Source: JBDRNO01 sp043811005 (GTDB taxonomy: Bacteria; Bacteroidota; Bacteroidia; NORP154). Taken from it: 20,751 nucleotides of DNA. The position numbers were made by a program, and so were the translations under genes. The DNA lies in contig JBDRNO010000176.1 of NCBI GenBank assembly GCA_043811005.1, positions 1 through 20,751 of the forward strand. Direction: 5' to 3'. The notes under the pieces are model-generated. The model was not told the origin of the DNA, searched no databases, and saw only the letters and a program-made list of their open reading frames with translations. Below are positions 8,750-16,049 of the stretch, piece by piece; position 1 is the stretch's first letter; every line of letters begins with the position of its first letter.

Positions 8750-9029
8750 CAGTTTATCGGGTATCGGTTATCAGTTGTCGGTTAATCGGTTTGCCGGGTT
8801 TTTTAATTAAAAAAAATCAAATTGAATCTACTCAAAAAAGTTATTTTTACTTAACCGCAGAGTTCGCATAGAAGACGCAGAGAAACGCAGAGATATACAA
8901 AGCATTGAAAATCAAAACTCTGTAGCTCTCTTCGGTAAAAAAAATTCATTTTTATACTTTTTTGAGTGGGCTCAAATTTACAGAAAGCAAATTTATCTGA
9001 AAACCAAAAACTGGTAATCCGATAAACTG
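8750..9029. repeat. Nested inverted-repeat region filling the intergenic gap (MITE-like mosaic)
   Basis: The 402-base gap at 8682-9083 has no convincing gene. Its outer arms are CAGTTTATCGG (8750-8760) and CCGATAAACTG (9019-9029), a perfect 11-bp match. Nested inside are ACTCAAAAAAGT (8830-8841) and ACTTTTTTGAGT (8956-8967), a perfect 12-bp match. The core at about 8852-8935 holds CGCAGAG-type repeats (AACCGCAGAG, GACGCAGAG, AACGCAGAG) and a partly complementary AACTCTGTAGCTCTC. It looks like one palindromic element inserted in another. Since it lies downstream of the AOR gene, it could also end that transcript. Confidence 0.6.
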
Positions 9030-9083
9030 AAAACTGATAAACCGAAATATCTCGCTACTCTTTACTCACTAATAACTGATTAA

Positions 9084-10940
9084 TTACTTAATTTCAATAC
9101 CCAACTTATTCATTAGTTTCCTTGTTGGAATGCCATTGTTATCAAATCCTCTTATTTTATAATACTTATTCAGCATTTTATCCAGTGGAACTGTTCTCTT
9201 CTTGGGATCGCATTCTCTGCCCTCTGTAAGGAACCTCCCGGGAAGTGTATCATCCTTCCTTGAAATACCTTCCCGTGTGTTCATATATCTCTCCAGAACA
9301 TGTATTCTCTCCCCTGCTTTCACGAAATCAGAGTTGGAGATCTTTATACCCGTAACAGTAGACCAGAGGTTTGTGTATAAGCTGAAATCAGTAACCATAA
9401 TAGCTACTTTAGTCAGGTTTCGCATCAGAAATTGAAGTATGAATTTTGGGGTAATTTTCGTCAGGGGAGCTTCAAGTAAATATGCGAATGCTGTAAAGAG
9501 GCATGTTTGGGATGAGTTTATGCAACAGTATAGATCCTCCAAAAACTTGACAAAATCTGCTTTCCCTCTTGTTGAATATGGATTCATTAAACTCAGGAAA
9601 ACTTCCATTACAAAAAGAGATGTAGAAAGATGGCATCCCCCCCGGTTGGCTACGGCATAGGAAAGCCCCAAGCCAAAACTGCCACGCGGGTCATAAGCAG
9701 CTATCTCAAGGCCCTTTACATGAATTGCAAAGTCCTTACCACCATATTTCTCCGAAAGCGACCTTGTTCCAAGCGCTATATCCTTACCAAGTCCATTGCC
9801 ATAGGCGATATCTTTTAAGATCCCGGCAACACCTCCTGGAGAGCCAAATTTAAGATCTGATTTCACCAGTCCCTTTTCAGTTGCTTCCATAACCCATCCG
9901 ATAGTATTTCCAGCGGATATCGTGTCCATACCTAATTCTCCGCATATCTCATTCCACTTTGCTATTATAATGGTGTCAAAGACACCGATATTTGCTCCCA
10001 GAAGGCCAACAGTCTCATATTCAGGGGCTATCATCTCTTTTCCATCAAAATTGCCCTTTTTACCGCATAATATTGTACAGGGCTTACAGGGGTGGTGCTT
10101 TGTGTCAAATTTTTCCTTTACATCCTCACCGGATATTTTATATGCTTCACCGGACATCCCTTTAGTGAAGTTGTTAATTGGAAGAATACCACCGGCATTA
10201 CTGAGATTAACATTGGCGGGTGTTCCAAAATTCCTGTATAGGATGGACATGTAATTGGAGTTAATATACTTTGTTGCTGTTTTTTTCAGCTTTTTAAATC
10301 TATCCTTTTCCACAGGGACTATCTTATATTCTCCTCCGATAGCAAGTATTGCCTTGAGCATTTTTGAGCCCATTACAGCGCCCATACCGGTTCTTCCAAC
10401 GAATCTTGTTCCGGAGACAATATTCGCAAACCTGACGAGGTTTTCACCTGCTGGTCCGATTACTGCTACACCACCCTTATTACCTAACATGGACTGAGCA
10501 CTTGTTGAATCCTCACCCCAGATCCCTGCTGCACTTTTGAACTCAACCCCATGAGATGTGACCTCCAGATACACAGGACTTTTAGCCGTTCCTCTAATAA
10601 GTATGCCATCCCATCCGGCTGTCTTAAGATTCATTCCAAAAGGGCCACCGCAGGATGCCGTAGCCATGATCCCTGTCAAGGGAGATTTCGTTATTGCCTC
10701 AAACCTGCCGGTACATGGAGCGCCTGTCCCCATTAGGACACCGGGCATAAACGCTATGATATTGTCCTCACCAAGCGGGTCTGTTCCTGGGGGAATTCTG
10801 TCATATATCAACTTAAGCCCCAGCCCCTTACCGCCAAGGTACATTCTTCTCTCTTCTTTGGTAACATCATATACCTTATATTCCTCTTTGGAAAGATCTA
10901 CTTCCAATACTTTATTGCCGGTGCCTATTATTTCTTTCAT
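9084..10940 (-). CDS. Aldehyde:ferredoxin oxidoreductase (tungsten/molybdenum pterin enzyme)
   Basis: This 618-residue protein is the usual AOR length. The N-terminal domain reads LEVDLSKEEYKVY and LGGKGLGLKLIYD, with TASCGGPFG at about 95, all typical of the AOR N-terminal pterin-binding domain. The [4Fe-4S] ligands are CKPCTILC (Cys285, Cys288, Cys292) plus the distant Cys480 (SSQTCLF). Family-conserved APEYETVG (Glu309) and AYDPRGSFGLG to RGGCHL (His437) are present. AORs oxidise aldehydes to acids with ferredoxin, and can run in reverse with low-potential electrons. The protein is cytoplasmic and oxygen-sensitive in known cases. No ferredoxin or pterin-cofactor gene lies nearby. The upstream GMC oxidase may supply aldehydes, but this is inference. 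AOR is unevenly distributed in Bacteroidota, so transfer is possible. Confidence 0.92.
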   Translation of the reverse strand: MKEIIGTGNKVLEVDLSKEEYKVYDVTKEERRMYLGGKGLGLKLIYDRIPPGTDPLGEDNIIAFMPGVLMGTGAPCTGRFEAITKSPLTGIMATASCGGPFGMNLKTAGWDGILIRGTAKSPVYLEVTSHGVEFKSAAGIWGEDSTSAQSMLGNKGGVAVIGPAGENLVRFANIVSGTRFVGRTGMGAVMGSKMLKAILAIGGEYKIVPVEKDRFKKLKKTATKYINSNYMSILYRNFGTPANVNLSNAGGILPINNFTKGMSGEAYKISGEDVKEKFDTKHHPCKPCTILCGKKGNFDGKEMIAPEYETVGLLGANIGVFDTIIIAKWNEICGELGMDTISAGNTIGWVMEATEKGLVKSDLKFGSPGGVAGILKDIAYGNGLGKDIALGTRSLSEKYGGKDFAIHVKGLEIAAYDPRGSFGLGLSYAVANRGGCHLSTSLFVMEVFLSLMNPYSTRGKADFVKFLEDLYCCINSSQTCLFTAFAYLLEAPLTKITPKFILQFLMRNLTKVAIMVTDFSLYTNLWSTVTGIKISNSDFVKAGERIHVLERYMNTREGISRKDDTLPGRFLTEGRECDPKKRTVPLDKMLNKYYKIRGFDNNGIPTRKLMNKLGIEIK

Positions 10941-10953
10941 GGTTATTGTTTTT

Positions 10954-11091
10954 CTATGAAGTTAAAACATAGCTTAGCATATTTATTTGCTGGATGAAAT
11001 TCCTTATTATTTCAGATTCTTCAGGTATTTTCCTGTATATTATCTGTTTCCTGAGTTTTTTATACTTGACACTACACTGGCTTTCCAACAT
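10954..11091 (-). CDS. Possible small ORF (45 aa) between GMC oxidase and AOR genes
   Basis: On the minus strand ATG (11089-11091) to TAG (10954-10956) codes for 45 residues, rich in Lys, Ile and Gln (for example YKKLRKQIIYRKIPEES). It almost fills the 159-base gap between the two enzyme genes, ending 13 bases before the AOR start. I do not recognise it, it has no signal peptide or cysteine motif, and a chance ORF of this size is common in AT-rich DNA. Confidence 0.2.
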   Translation of the reverse strand: MLESQCSVKYKKLRKQIIYRKIPEESEIIRNFIQQINMLSYVLTS

Positions 11092-11099
11092 TTTCCAGC

Positions 11100-12902
11100 T
11101 TATTGGAAGTTCAGCTTCAACTTATCAGCAAGCCGCAACGAAAGTGCCATTATAGTTACTTGAGGATTAACACCTGGTGAGTCTGGCAAAACAGAGGCAT
11201 CGCATACATAAATCCTGTCAGAGCCAATAAGCTTCAGGTCTGCATCCACTACTCTACCCATTCCTGCGGTTCCCTGCGGATGGAACCCACTAACAACCAA
11301 GCTCTTCAAACCCATACGATCAGGTCTTAGCTCTTCCAGTTCCTTTGGATCGTCAAATTCCTTCTTCCACTTGCCCACAAAAGGTAAAAGAACGCGTTTT
11401 GCACCGGCAGCAAAGAAAGCCTTTGCAATTAATATATCACCTGCTATCATATCTTTGGCATCTTCCGGATGAAGCTTATATCTTATCCACGGGAATGAAT
11501 TGAGCTCGAACAGGCTTCCCTCTCCCCTGTCACGTACCATAAGCCCGAAGCTCGACAGGTAAGCCGTTCGTTCAAGCCACCAGTTAAATGCTTTTCCGCT
11601 GACCGATAGTATCGGAGCAGTCAGACTTTTTGGTGTATGTATCCCCTCAAATGTTATAAATGGCAGCTCGGGAGGATGATATCCTAACCCCTGCGGTATA
11701 CCGCCTTCCCCGTGGAAATGGTCGGGAAACCATGCATAGACCTTGTTAGCAGGGTGTATCTTGAGGTGCTTACCAACTTGAGAAAGTTTAGACCCGAGGC
11801 GATTCCTCTTCAGCAATCCCGGAGTAAATAATGCTCCCCCCGAGATTATCAAAGTTTTGCAACTTAATAATCGTTCACCTTCAGAGCTTTTGATCTTGAC
11901 AAGGACTTTATCCTTTCTTTCATCAATCTTTATAACTTTGGTATTGATCAGCAACCGGGCTCCCGCTTTCACAGCTTGCGGCAGGTAGGAATAATCGGTA
12001 CTTTGCTTTGCCCCGGTGGGACATCCGAAGCAACAACGTCCTGATCCCGTACACTCTGGAGCATAGCGGGGAAGAACATAAGCTCCCGGTCTGTTCAAAG
12101 CATTTAATCCTTTCTCAAAAAGTTCAGAGGATTTACTAAACAACGACCTTGACGGAACACATACACCTATCTGTGACTCAACCCTGTCCATAAAGAGATC
12201 CAGTTCTCCTTCTGCAAAATGCGTCCCCAACTGTTGATCCCAAAGAGCTAAACATTCTTTAAGCGGTCTCAAACATGTTCCGGAATTTATTGAAGTAGTG
12301 CCTCCTACCGTGTTGCCTGCCAACACTAATAACATCCCTCCGTTATAGGAAAGCGTAAGTCCCTGCCCGATATAATATTTTTCGAGAATACGGGGAGCTG
12401 TACCGGATTCCAGGATATCGCCTTTCTCAATAATTGTTACGCTCATTCCCTTACGGCTTAGCTCAAGAGCCGCAGGAGCTCCACCTGCACCTGAGCCAAT
12501 AATAATCACATCCGAATGACCTTCCGTATCAATGTCCTTTCCCAGATCAAGTCCTGACAAGGGATGTTTCCATGCCTTGGGGGGTTCCTTCTCAATGATC
12601 GCCTCCTTCAATGGTGCCAGAACAAAGACACCCATTATTTGAATATAGGAAATCCGGTGTTCCCTGAGGCATTTTAGATAGATATCAAATGTGGACTTCG
12701 ATAAATTTCCTGCCTTTGAGAACCTGAATAAAATAAACAACGGTCCCAACCATTCTGTTATCCATAAAAAAATGAAATAAAACCACCTGTGAGGCATAGG
12801 ATACCTGCGTGCACGCGCTAGTCCCTGTAACCTCTTTGTCTTAATATTTTCTACAGGCACTCCAGCCTGAAGAAGCCAACGTTCACTAAAGGAGTATTGC
12901 AT
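11100..12902 (-). CDS. GMC family FAD oxidoreductase, long-chain alcohol oxidase-like
   Basis: This 600-residue protein has an N-terminal extension (1-130) with a hydrophobic stretch at 41-60, which may bind membrane. Next comes the FAD-binding Rossmann motif VIIIGSGAGG (GSGAGG 136-141) and VTIIEKGD. A cysteine cluster (Cys284, Cys290, Cys291, Cys294; CTGSGRCCFGCPTG) is typical of the long-chain alcohol oxidase branch of GMC proteins. The GMC C-terminal domain holds GFHPQGTAGMG with catalytic His541 and VNPQVT with Asn579, the usual His-Asn active pair. These enzymes oxidise alcohols to aldehydes using FAD. The AOR gene follows in the same direction, so the pair could carry alcohol through aldehyde to acid. 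The exact alcohol is not predictable. Confidence 0.88.
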   Translation of the reverse strand: MQYSFSERWLLQAGVPVENIKTKRLQGLARARRYPMPHRWFYFIFLWITEWLGPLFILFRFSKAGNLSKSTFDIYLKCLREHRISYIQIMGVFVLAPLKEAIIEKEPPKAWKHPLSGLDLGKDIDTEGHSDVIIIGSGAGGAPAALELSRKGMSVTIIEKGDILESGTAPRILEKYYIGQGLTLSYNGGMLLVLAGNTVGGTTSINSGTCLRPLKECLALWDQQLGTHFAEGELDLFMDRVESQIGVCVPSRSLFSKSSELFEKGLNALNRPGAYVLPRYAPECTGSGRCCFGCPTGAKQSTDYSYLPQAVKAGARLLINTKVIKIDERKDKVLVKIKSSEGERLLSCKTLIISGGALFTPGLLKRNRLGSKLSQVGKHLKIHPANKVYAWFPDHFHGEGGIPQGLGYHPPELPFITFEGIHTPKSLTAPILSVSGKAFNWWLERTAYLSSFGLMVRDRGEGSLFELNSFPWIRYKLHPEDAKDMIAGDILIAKAFFAAGAKRVLLPFVGKWKKEFDDPKELEELRPDRMGLKSLVVSGFHPQGTAGMGRVVDADLKLIGSDRIYVCDASVLPDSPGVNPQVTIMALSLRLADKLKLNFQ

Positions 12903-12915
12903 TTGAATTAAAAAG

Positions 12916-12952
12916 GTAAAAGTAAAAAGTAAAAAGTAAAAAAGTAAAAAAA
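12916..12952. repeat. Short tandem repeat of GTAAAA(A) units
   Basis: Five GTA(n) units start at 12916, 12922, 12929, 12936 and 12944 and have slowly lengthening A-runs. They fill the 54-base gap between the GMC oxidase start and the lipid kinase stop. Unit number could vary by slippage and change promoter or leader spacing of the GMC gene, but this is speculative. Confidence 0.6.
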
Positions 12953-12956
12953 TTTG

Positions 12957-13952
12957 TTAATCCATTAAAAATTTCACAGCATGTTCGTGTATTTTAAGTT
13001 CAACCGGTGCATAACCGATAAACTCGCCATCCATATCAACAGGGCATTCAGCCCATCCCCCGGCCCCTTCCCTAAGGGAAGTGGAGAGCCTGCGCGCTGG
13101 AACTCCCTCTCCTTCGGGGAGGGCCGGGGAGGGGTCCAGCGGTTCAATCCGGCAGGAACGTACTTGTTCATACCGAACCTCCGGATGTTCCAATATCTCA
13201 CCTTTTCTTATTCTCGATATGTTTTTAATGTAATCTATAAGACTCATATTCCCGAAAATTACAATCTGTATCTTACCATTGGAAACATCAGCCTGGGGAG
13301 CGATACATATACCACTCCCAAAATATCTGCCATTTGCCATACACAGGCATAAAATAGGGCCTTCCCATTGAAATGAATCACTTGTTAATCGAATCTTTTT
13401 GTGCTTAAATGTAAGAAAGGATTGAATAATAGCTTTATTATACGTTAAATAGGGCCCCAGTATCTTACTGCTTTTATTAACTGTTTTAACTACCAATCCT
13501 CCAATCCCGAGGTCTGTTATATTAATATAATATCTTGTCCTGGTTTCTCCTGCGAACGATCTATATTGAACTTCTCCAATATCAACAGGTTTAATCCGAT
13601 CATTTTCAATCTGCTCAGCAAGTTGCTCAATGTCTTTTCTCATGCCTATTGTCCTGGAAAAATCATTCCCGGTTCCATAAGGCAATATTCCTACCGTAAC
13701 ATTATCACGAAGTGATTCGTCACTATTCATATAACCATTTACAACTTCATTTATTGTACCGTCACCTCCTACAGATATCAAATAATCAGCCCTGTCTTTT
13801 ATAATATTCCGAGCTAGATGAATAGCATCACCAGATCCACTTGTTTCACAAAAGTTTATCTTGTATTGTTCAGATAATCTTTGATTGATCTGATGTTTTA
13901 ACTGATCTTTTCTTTTCAGCTTTCCGTGAAGAATAAACGAAATTGTTTTCAT
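12957..13952 (-). CDS. Diacylglycerol / lipid kinase (DgkB-YegS-LCB5 family) with in-frame palindromic insert
   Basis: This 331-residue protein has the DAGK catalytic signature VGGDGTINEVVNGY (GGDGT at 62-66) and PYGTGNDFSR (91-100), with the usual C-terminal beta domain ending in CPVDMDGEFIGYAP. The family phosphorylates diacylglycerol or related lipids with ATP at the inner membrane, recycling lipid for phospholipid synthesis. Residues of about 273-302 (DPSPALPEGEGVPARRLSTS and on to GGWAE) are low-complexity, rich in Pro, Gly and Arg. They interrupt the RIEPLD to ECPVDMDG strand pair and match a palindromic DNA element (13052-13136). Without them the length is about 300, normal for the family. 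The reading frame stays intact, so the enzyme may still work. The gene precedes the GMC oxidase by 54 bases. Confidence 0.88.
   Translation of the reverse strand: MKTISFILHGKLKRKDQLKHQINQRLSEQYKINFCETSGSGDAIHLARNIIKDRADYLISVGGDGTINEVVNGYMNSDESLRDNVTVGILPYGTGNDFSRTIGMRKDIEQLAEQIENDRIKPVDIGEVQYRSFAGETRTRYYINITDLGIGGLVVKTVNKSSKILGPYLTYNKAIIQSFLTFKHKKIRLTSDSFQWEGPILCLCMANGRYFGSGICIAPQADVSNGKIQIVIFGNMSLIDYIKNISRIRKGEILEHPEVRYEQVRSCRIEPLDPSPALPEGEGVPARRLSTSLREGAGGWAECPVDMDGEFIGYAPVELKIHEHAVKFLMD
13052..13136. repeat. Compound palindromic element inserted in frame in the lipid kinase gene
   Basis: The outer arms are imperfect: TCCCCCGGCCCCT (13056-13068) against AGGGCCGGGGA (13120-13130). Inside are two hairpins: CTTCCC-TAA-GGGAAG (13067-13081) and CCCTCTCC-TTC-GGGGAGGG (13105-13123, with T-G wobbles). 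The GC content is far above the surrounding gene. The element is open in several frames: minus-strand ORF 12974-13201 and plus-strand ORF 12981-13352 also cross it. The length of about 85-90 bases, roughly 30 codons, matches the extra residues of the protein. Confidence 0.8.
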
Positions 13953-13999
13953 AAAAAATCAATAAATAACAGCTTGCCCCGATGGATATAGGGGAATTA

Positions 14000-14016
14000 G
14001 TACGAATGTACGAATG
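14000..14016. repeat. Two tandem copies of GTACGAAT
   Basis: GTACGAATGTACGAATG lies 48 bases upstream of the lipid kinase start (minus strand). It is probably a fragment of a dispersed repeat; an operator role is possible but unsupported. Confidence 0.4.
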
Positions 14017-14092
14017 TTTATTTATTCATAAAAATAAATCGTTTAATGATTAAAAAATATTGAGTATATCTGTATGTTAAAAAGTAACGTTA

Positions 14093-14232
14093 CTGTTCGG
14101 GGAGTATTACCACATAGGCACATAGAACACATAGTAATTCACATAGAGTATTATGTACATTACCGTATTCCTATGTGTTTTCTATCTATGTGCCCTATGT
14201 GTCTATGTGGTAAAAAAGTATAACCCGAACAG
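14093..14232. repeat. 140-bp palindromic MITE-like element with CACATAG repeats
   Basis: The outer arms are CTGTTCGGG (14093-14101) and CCCGAACAG (14224-14232). The inner arms are TTACCACATAG (14107-14117) and CTATGTGGTAA (14203-14213). Between them CACATAG recurs on the left (14111, 14120 and on) and its complement CTATGTG on the right. The AGTAACGTTACT palindrome touches the left end at 14082-14093. The rest of the 329-base gap (13953-14281) shows no gene. Since it lies just after the stop of the upstream minus-strand gene, it may act as its terminator. Confidence 0.75.
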
Positions 14233-14281
14233 CAACAAAGTAACAATTATTCTTTTAAATATGAGATGTAAAATATAGCGT

Positions 14282-15844
14282 TTAGCTATAATTTCTGTCA
14301 GAGAAAATTGGAAATTTTCCCTTAATAATTTCACCCATAGATTTATTTTCAATTTTACTTTCCATCCAGCTAATAAAATCAAAGTATTCCAATGCTTTGC
14401 GCTCAAAGGGCGCCTTTAATCTCTCAGAGAGTTCTTTTTTTAGCGGTATCAGGGCTTTAACAAGGTCTTTGTTGGTGCTGATATTGCGAATTTGTTCCTT
14501 GAAAAAATTTATAACTCTGTATTCAAAATCATAAATACGGTTTCTTTTAAGGAAAAAGCTGTAGGTGGTTATGATAAGTTTCTCAAAGTTATCATGCATT
14601 TTATAATTATCAAAGCTTTGTTCATGATATATAATAAGGTTAAGTATCATGGCAAAGCCGTATAAATCCTGCCTTCCATCTTTTCCTTTATCTTTCATTA
14701 TGGGATTTAACCAATACAATGCATTAGTATAATCCTTTAAAGCGAAATAAGCATTTGCTATACGCAGGTGCAGCATTAATTCATAATATTTATTCATCTT
14801 TCCCCGAAATAGTGTAAGACATTTCTTTATTTCAGGTATGAGCGCAATGGATTTCTTGAAATTACCTGTTTGATTGTGCAACGCTAAAAAAATGTTGTAA
14901 TACCGGGTATTAATAGCAGCTTCAATCCTTTTGTTCCTGGCTCTATGAAATTTTTCAGGTATTTCCTTAAGTTTTTGTAAATTAGAGAAAAACGCTTCGG
15001 AATTATTATCCAGGGTAAACAAATAATAATTAAGTGCATTAATATAATTTATTGGATTTTCGTTTATGAGAGCTGGGTGAGATTCCAGCAATACGATCCA
15101 TTTTTCACAGAAATAATAACCGCTTCTGTATTCTCCGATTACATGAAAAAAAGCGGAATATATATTGTAATAAAGCAATTTTGCTTCTATTGATTGAGGC
15201 ATCTCATAACCTTTAACCAGTGGGTGTTTAAAAATCTCTTTGATAAGCTCAACATCCTTGCGGGTTCTTATCAGACTTTCATTTTTCGTAAGATCATAGA
15301 ACCTGGATAATAATTGATGGTGTTGATGTTTTTCATTGATTAATTTAAGAATTTGACCTTCGTCATTGATGACGTTTTGTAAATAATCTGCTATTTTACC
15401 CGAAAAATATATCAATTTCTCCCATTTAATTATTTCAAGCAAAAGAGACTGTTTTTCAAAATTTTTGGCGATTTTTTTTGCCTTGGCAATTAGTTTAGCA
15501 CATTGTTTGTACAGGGCTTTTTTGTAAAGGATTTCTATATCCTGTAAAAGCCCTTTAATCTGCATATCTGCTGAACTCTCAGCATGATAGTTGCGCAAGG
15601 ATTTTAATATGAGGTTATAAAGATAATTTTTTTCTCTCGAAAAATTCTTCACCCAAATTTGACCTGAAAATTGTTTAATGATCTCATCTTCATTAAATTT
15701 CTTTTGTTTATTTATGGCAGTATACAATTTTAGATAATTTGGCTTTTCATCATTGCAATGTTGTGAGGCAAATTTTTTAAAATAACTTTTTTCGGTTTGA
15801 TCCAATGATTTTATAAGATGAAATAAATTTTCTGAAGATTTCAT
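14282..15844 (-). CDS. Helical, TPR-like protein of unknown function (Bacteroidota family)
   Basis: This 520-residue protein is almost entirely alpha-helical, rich in Lys, Leu, Ile and Tyr, and lacks a signal peptide. The N-terminus (LIKSLDQTEKSYFKKFASQH) and the following ILKSLRNYHAESS region are patterns I associate with a Bacteroidota-specific family. Its middle holds degenerate tetratricopeptide-like helix pairs, for example AKLIAKAKKIAKNFEKQ at about 120 and NAYFALKDYTNALYWLNPIM at about 365. Such proteins usually bind partner proteins. No catalytic motif is visible. It stands divergent from the fibre gene with a 205-base spacer and could be connected to it, but that is only positional. 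Confidence 0.7.
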   Translation of the reverse strand: MKSSENLFHLIKSLDQTEKSYFKKFASQHCNDEKPNYLKLYTAINKQKKFNEDEIIKQFSGQIWVKNFSREKNYLYNLILKSLRNYHAESSADMQIKGLLQDIEILYKKALYKQCAKLIAKAKKIAKNFEKQSLLLEIIKWEKLIYFSGKIADYLQNVINDEGQILKLINEKHQHHQLLSRFYDLTKNESLIRTRKDVELIKEIFKHPLVKGYEMPQSIEAKLLYYNIYSAFFHVIGEYRSGYYFCEKWIVLLESHPALINENPINYINALNYYLFTLDNNSEAFFSNLQKLKEIPEKFHRARNKRIEAAINTRYYNIFLALHNQTGNFKKSIALIPEIKKCLTLFRGKMNKYYELMLHLRIANAYFALKDYTNALYWLNPIMKDKGKDGRQDLYGFAMILNLIIYHEQSFDNYKMHDNFEKLIITTYSFFLKRNRIYDFEYRVINFFKEQIRNISTNKDLVKALIPLKKELSERLKAPFERKALEYFDFISWMESKIENKSMGEIIKGKFPIFSDRNYS

Positions 15845-16049
15845 GATTTGTAATAATAAATATCTATTATTTATATAAACCCGTTGTTATTCCTGTGTTT
15901 TATTTTGGTTTTGGCTTTATAAATATGAATATGAAATGTAAAGATAGGGGAATTTTGGTTTGGAGATAAAAATTAATTAGTAAAATATTGTACTAAATTT
16001 TACATAATTAATAAAGAACAAAATTTTTCAATCTTTAATTTTTCAAATT
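15845..16049. promoter_or_regulatory. Divergent intergenic region between TPR-like and fibre genes
   Basis: This very AT-rich spacer must hold promoters for both directions. A small inverted repeat GTAAAAT (15980-15986) / ATTTTAC (15997-16003) lies about 50-70 bases before the fibre start. I find no clean pair of Bacteroidota -33/-7 boxes, so no promoter is placed precisely. Confidence 0.35.

Noticed and set aside
8852..8935. Small RNA or tRNA-like gene in the CGCAGAG region
   Set aside because: No cloverleaf, anticodon arm or CCA end could be traced; the pattern fits a dispersed palindromic repeat.
9202..10959. Plus-strand ORFs opposite the AOR gene
   Set aside because: They lie antisense to a full-length gene with iron-sulphur and pterin motifs and show no domain of their own.
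12974..13352. ORFs of 75 (minus) and 123 (plus) residues across the kinase palindrome
   Set aside because: They are other frames of the kinase gene, kept open by the palindromic element; the kinase frame has clear DAGK motifs.
14093..14232. CRISPR array from the repeated CACATAG heptamers
   Set aside because: Repeats are too short and irregular and form mirrored arms, with no spacers of uniform length.
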